64,000 bases of DNA from assembly GCF_003443895.1 (NCBI RefSeq), contig NZ_QQOA01000023.1:59685-123684 (forward strand), written 5' to 3'. Each line of letters begins with the position of its first letter. Within the stretch, counting starts at the first letter, position 1. A model generated the notes under the pieces. The model was given only the letters and a program-made list of their open reading frames with translations. It had not been told where the DNA came from and made no database searches. The translations under genes and the position numbers were made by a program. Below are positions 62,207 to 64,000 of this stretch, one piece after another. This DNA comes from Paraburkholderia phosphatilytica (lineage in GTDB: Bacteria; Pseudomonadota; Gammaproteobacteria; Burkholderiales; Burkholderiaceae).

Positions 62207-64000
62207 CTACGCCAGCAGGCGCGCCACCTGTTCGCCAAGCGCCGGGTGGTGGACGATGCTGCTATGCGTCGCGTCGAGCGAATGACTGACGACCTCGCCC
62301 GACGCATATCGCATCCAGTCCATGCGTCGCCGCGGGTCGAGCGATGCCGTGCGCCCGGCGCGCCAGACGTGCAAGTCCACAGCGACGCGCGGCAACGCGT
62401 GGGCGGCCATCACGCGCGCGTGCACAGCATCGGCAGCGAAAGCGGCACGCAATAGCGACGGTTCCGCATCGAGCGTTCGAGCGATGAGAAAACGTTCGGC
62501 ATCCTGTGGATCGGCAAGACGGGGGATATCGGTTGCCTGCGCAGCGTCCGCTGTCGCGCGTTCGATCGCTTCGGCCTCGGACTCCCAATGCGTCGCGGTA
62601 TCGACAATGCCGAGGAACGACACCGCCTGCCCTCGCCGCGCAAAGCAATCCGCCAGCGCGAACGCGAGCCGGCCACCGAACGACCAGCCGAGCAGTGCAT
62701 ACGGACCGTGCGGCTGCCACGTGGCGATGCAATCGGCGTAGCGCTCGGCGAGGGCTTCGAAGCTCGCGCCGTCCCATGGCGCGCCGCGCAGCGCCGGAGC
62801 CTGCAGCGCGACGACCGTCACCGCACCGTTCAACGCGCGCGCGAGCGTGCGGTATTCGCCGACCATCCCATAGCCCGGATGCGGACAGAACAGCGTGACG
62901 GGCGCGCCGAGCGCATTGAGCGGCACCGCGGGCAGTAGCGCGGCGTGAGCGGCGGTGTCCCGGTGTCCGAGCCAGTGGGCGAGCTGGGCCGGCGCGGGCA
63001 CCGCGAGCGCCGCCTCGAAGCGCGCGCGCTCGGCCCAGCTCGCGGCCACGCTGTCGTGGATGGCGAGTTCGGCGACGGCGGCGGGCACGGCGGGCAGCTT
63101 CGCGGCCGCGTCCTGCGCCGGGGCGGCATCGCGCAGATGCTCGAGCGTGGTCGCGAGGGCCGTCTCGAACGCCGCGACGAGACGCCCGGCGAGCGCCGCG
63201 GGTATCTGCTGCGGCGCGTAGCCCCAGTCGATCGACAGTGCATCGCCCGAGATCCATGCGTTCACGTCGAGCGCACGGTCCGGGGCAAGTGTCGCCGCGG
63301 CCATCGGATCGCCTGCGGCCTCCCTGGCGAAACCGAAGCGGCTGGCTTGCTGGAAGGTCTGGTCGAAGCGGCCCAGGTAGTTGAAGCTGATCTCGGGCAC
63401 CGGCAGCGCGGCCAGCGCGGCGCGGCTCGCGGCGTCCGCGCAGTGCGCAAGCAGCCCCCAGTGCAAGCCACGCGCCGGCACGTTTGTCAGGCGCGCATGG
63501 ACGCGTTGCAGCGCGTCGTGCGGCTCGGCTGAGCTCGGCAGCGCGAGCGGGTATTGCGTCGTGAACCAGCCAGCCGTGCGGCTCAGGTCGACACCGTCGA
63601 TCACGTCCTCGCGGCCGTGCCCTTCCAGCTCGACGAGGATTTCGTCGCGGCCGGTCAGCACGCCGGTCACACTTGCGAGCACCGCGAGCAGCACTTCGTC
63701 GACGCGCATCCGGTAGGCCCGCGGCGCGTCGAGGATCAGCGTTTCGGTCTGTGCGGGAGAAAGCGTGGTGCGCAGGGATTGCTGTGGCGCGACGTCCGGC
63801 GTTTGCGGCGGAAACAGCGGCCCCGCACGCAGCGACGGCGCGGTCAACGCGGTTTGCCACCATGCAAGTTCGACGATACGGTCCGGGGATCGTGCGTATT
63901 CGTAGACCTGTCGGACCCAGCTGCGCCACGACGTCGACGGGGTGGGCAGCACGATGGGTTCGTTCCGCTCAGCCTGTCCGTACGCCGTCTGCAGTTCGTC
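62207..64000 (-). CDS. non-ribosomal peptide synthetase, C-terminal part: epimerization-type domain and thioesterase
   Basis: The gene enters from the right edge, so the N-terminal modules are missing. At least 597 residues are visible. The right-hand part (about residues 1-350) is the C-terminal half of a condensation/epimerization domain: DELQTAYGQAERNEPI at the edge, then AGWFTTQYPL and ISFNYLGRFDQ, which fit epimerization domains. The rest is a type I thioesterase with GWSFGGRLAF (nucleophile Ser), FCPHPGYGM at its start and HSSIVHHP (catalytic His) near the end. The product should be a peptide siderophore with a final D-residue or an internally epimerized one, released by the thioesterase. 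Linkage to a receptor and fhuBD supports that. Confidence 0.9.
   Translation of the reverse strand, partial: DELQTAYGQAERNEPIVLPTPSTSWRSWVRQVYEYARSPDRIVELAWWQTALTAPSLRAGPLFPPQTPDVAPQQSLRTTLSPAQTETLILDAPRAYRMRVDEVLLAVLASVTGVLTGRDEILVELEGHGREDVIDGVDLSRTAGWFTTQYPLALPSSAEPHDALQRVHARLTNVPARGLHWGLLAHCADAASRAALAALPVPEISFNYLGRFDQTFQQASRFGFAREAAGDPMAAATLAPDRALDVNAWISGDALSIDWGYAPQQIPAALAGRLVAAFETALATTLEHLRDAAPAQDAAAKLPAVPAAVAELAIHDSVAASWAERARFEAALAVPAPAQLAHWLGHRDTAAHAALLPAVPLNALGAPVTLFCPHPGYGMVGEYRTLARALNGAVTVVALQAPALRGAPWDGASFEALAERYADCIATWQPHGPYALLGWSFGGRLAFALADCFARRGQAVSFLGIVDTATHWESEAEAIERATADAAQATDIPRLADPQDAERFLIARTLDAEPSLLRAAFAADAVHARVMAAHALPRVAVDLHVWRAGRTASLDPRRRMDWMRYASGEVVSHSLDATHSSIVHHPALGEQVARLLA

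Noticed and set aside
1..64000. tRNA, rRNA, integrase, transposase or prophage
   Set aside because: I looked for these and recognised none. The many small regulators and enzymes look chromosomal.

Overview
The window is high-GC DNA with gene content and order typical of the family Burkholderiaceae, most like Paraburkholderia or Burkholderia. This rests on a type VI secretion (T6SS) cluster in Burkholderia-type order, a NorR/flavohaemoglobin pair, a hydroxamate-type siderophore uptake set and many short Burkholderia-style genes with strong ribosome sites. I see no rRNA, tRNA, integrase, transposase or CRISPR array. Both window edges cut genes: clpV on the left and a non-ribosomal peptide synthetase on the right.

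Region 1 (1-12246) is one half of a T6SS locus. On the minus strand, transcription runs lipoprotein, tssB, tssC, hcp, tssE, tssF, tssG, clpV. On the plus strand it runs tssJ, tssK, tssL. The two arms diverge from an A/T-rich 312-base promoter region. tssM, tssA, vgrG and effector genes are absent and are presumably left of base 1. Region 2 (12420-21150) holds an ABC exporter, an OmpA-type lipoprotein, a small secreted protein, a 15-bp minisatellite, the phosphoesterase gene pdeM, a phytanoyl-CoA-type dioxygenase, glycogen synthase and a sugar mutarotase.

Region 3 (21151-28819) is a carbohydrate uptake unit. A LacI-type regulator is followed by a binding protein, a double ATPase and two separate permeases in ytfQRT-yjfF order, then an MFS transporter behind a leader that could fold. 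Region 4 (28893-34966) carries a MipA-type outer-membrane protein, a large-subunit catalase, a YjbQ protein, a Gly-rich secreted protein, a BON-like protein, a candidate structured RNA with a strong terminator and a MarR regulator. Region 5 (34973-48182) has transketolase, three small unknown proteins, an EmrA/EmrB/OprM-like tripartite efflux set split by a terminator, a PRC-barrel protein, an MFS transporter, a methyltransferase and a beta-carbonic anhydrase.

Region 6 (48198-55850) includes a dioxygenase/dehydrogenase operon behind two adjacent palindromes, a second short-chain dehydrogenase, an AhpD-like protein, the divergent norR-hmp nitric oxide defence pair with three NorR boxes, a stand-alone MEKHLA protein and a VOC protein. 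Region 7 (56034-64000) has a TetR regulator and then, read on the minus strand from the right edge, the end of a peptide synthetase (epimerization-type domain plus thioesterase), a Fur-boxed TonB receptor, a Tat-exported siderophore-binding protein and a fused FhuB permease. No matching ATPase is in view.

The least explained items are the RNA-like element at 33903-34047, the leader at 27305-27400, the minisatellite at 15561-15802, the very strong hairpin ahead of glgA, and the small-protein set at 37472-38216.
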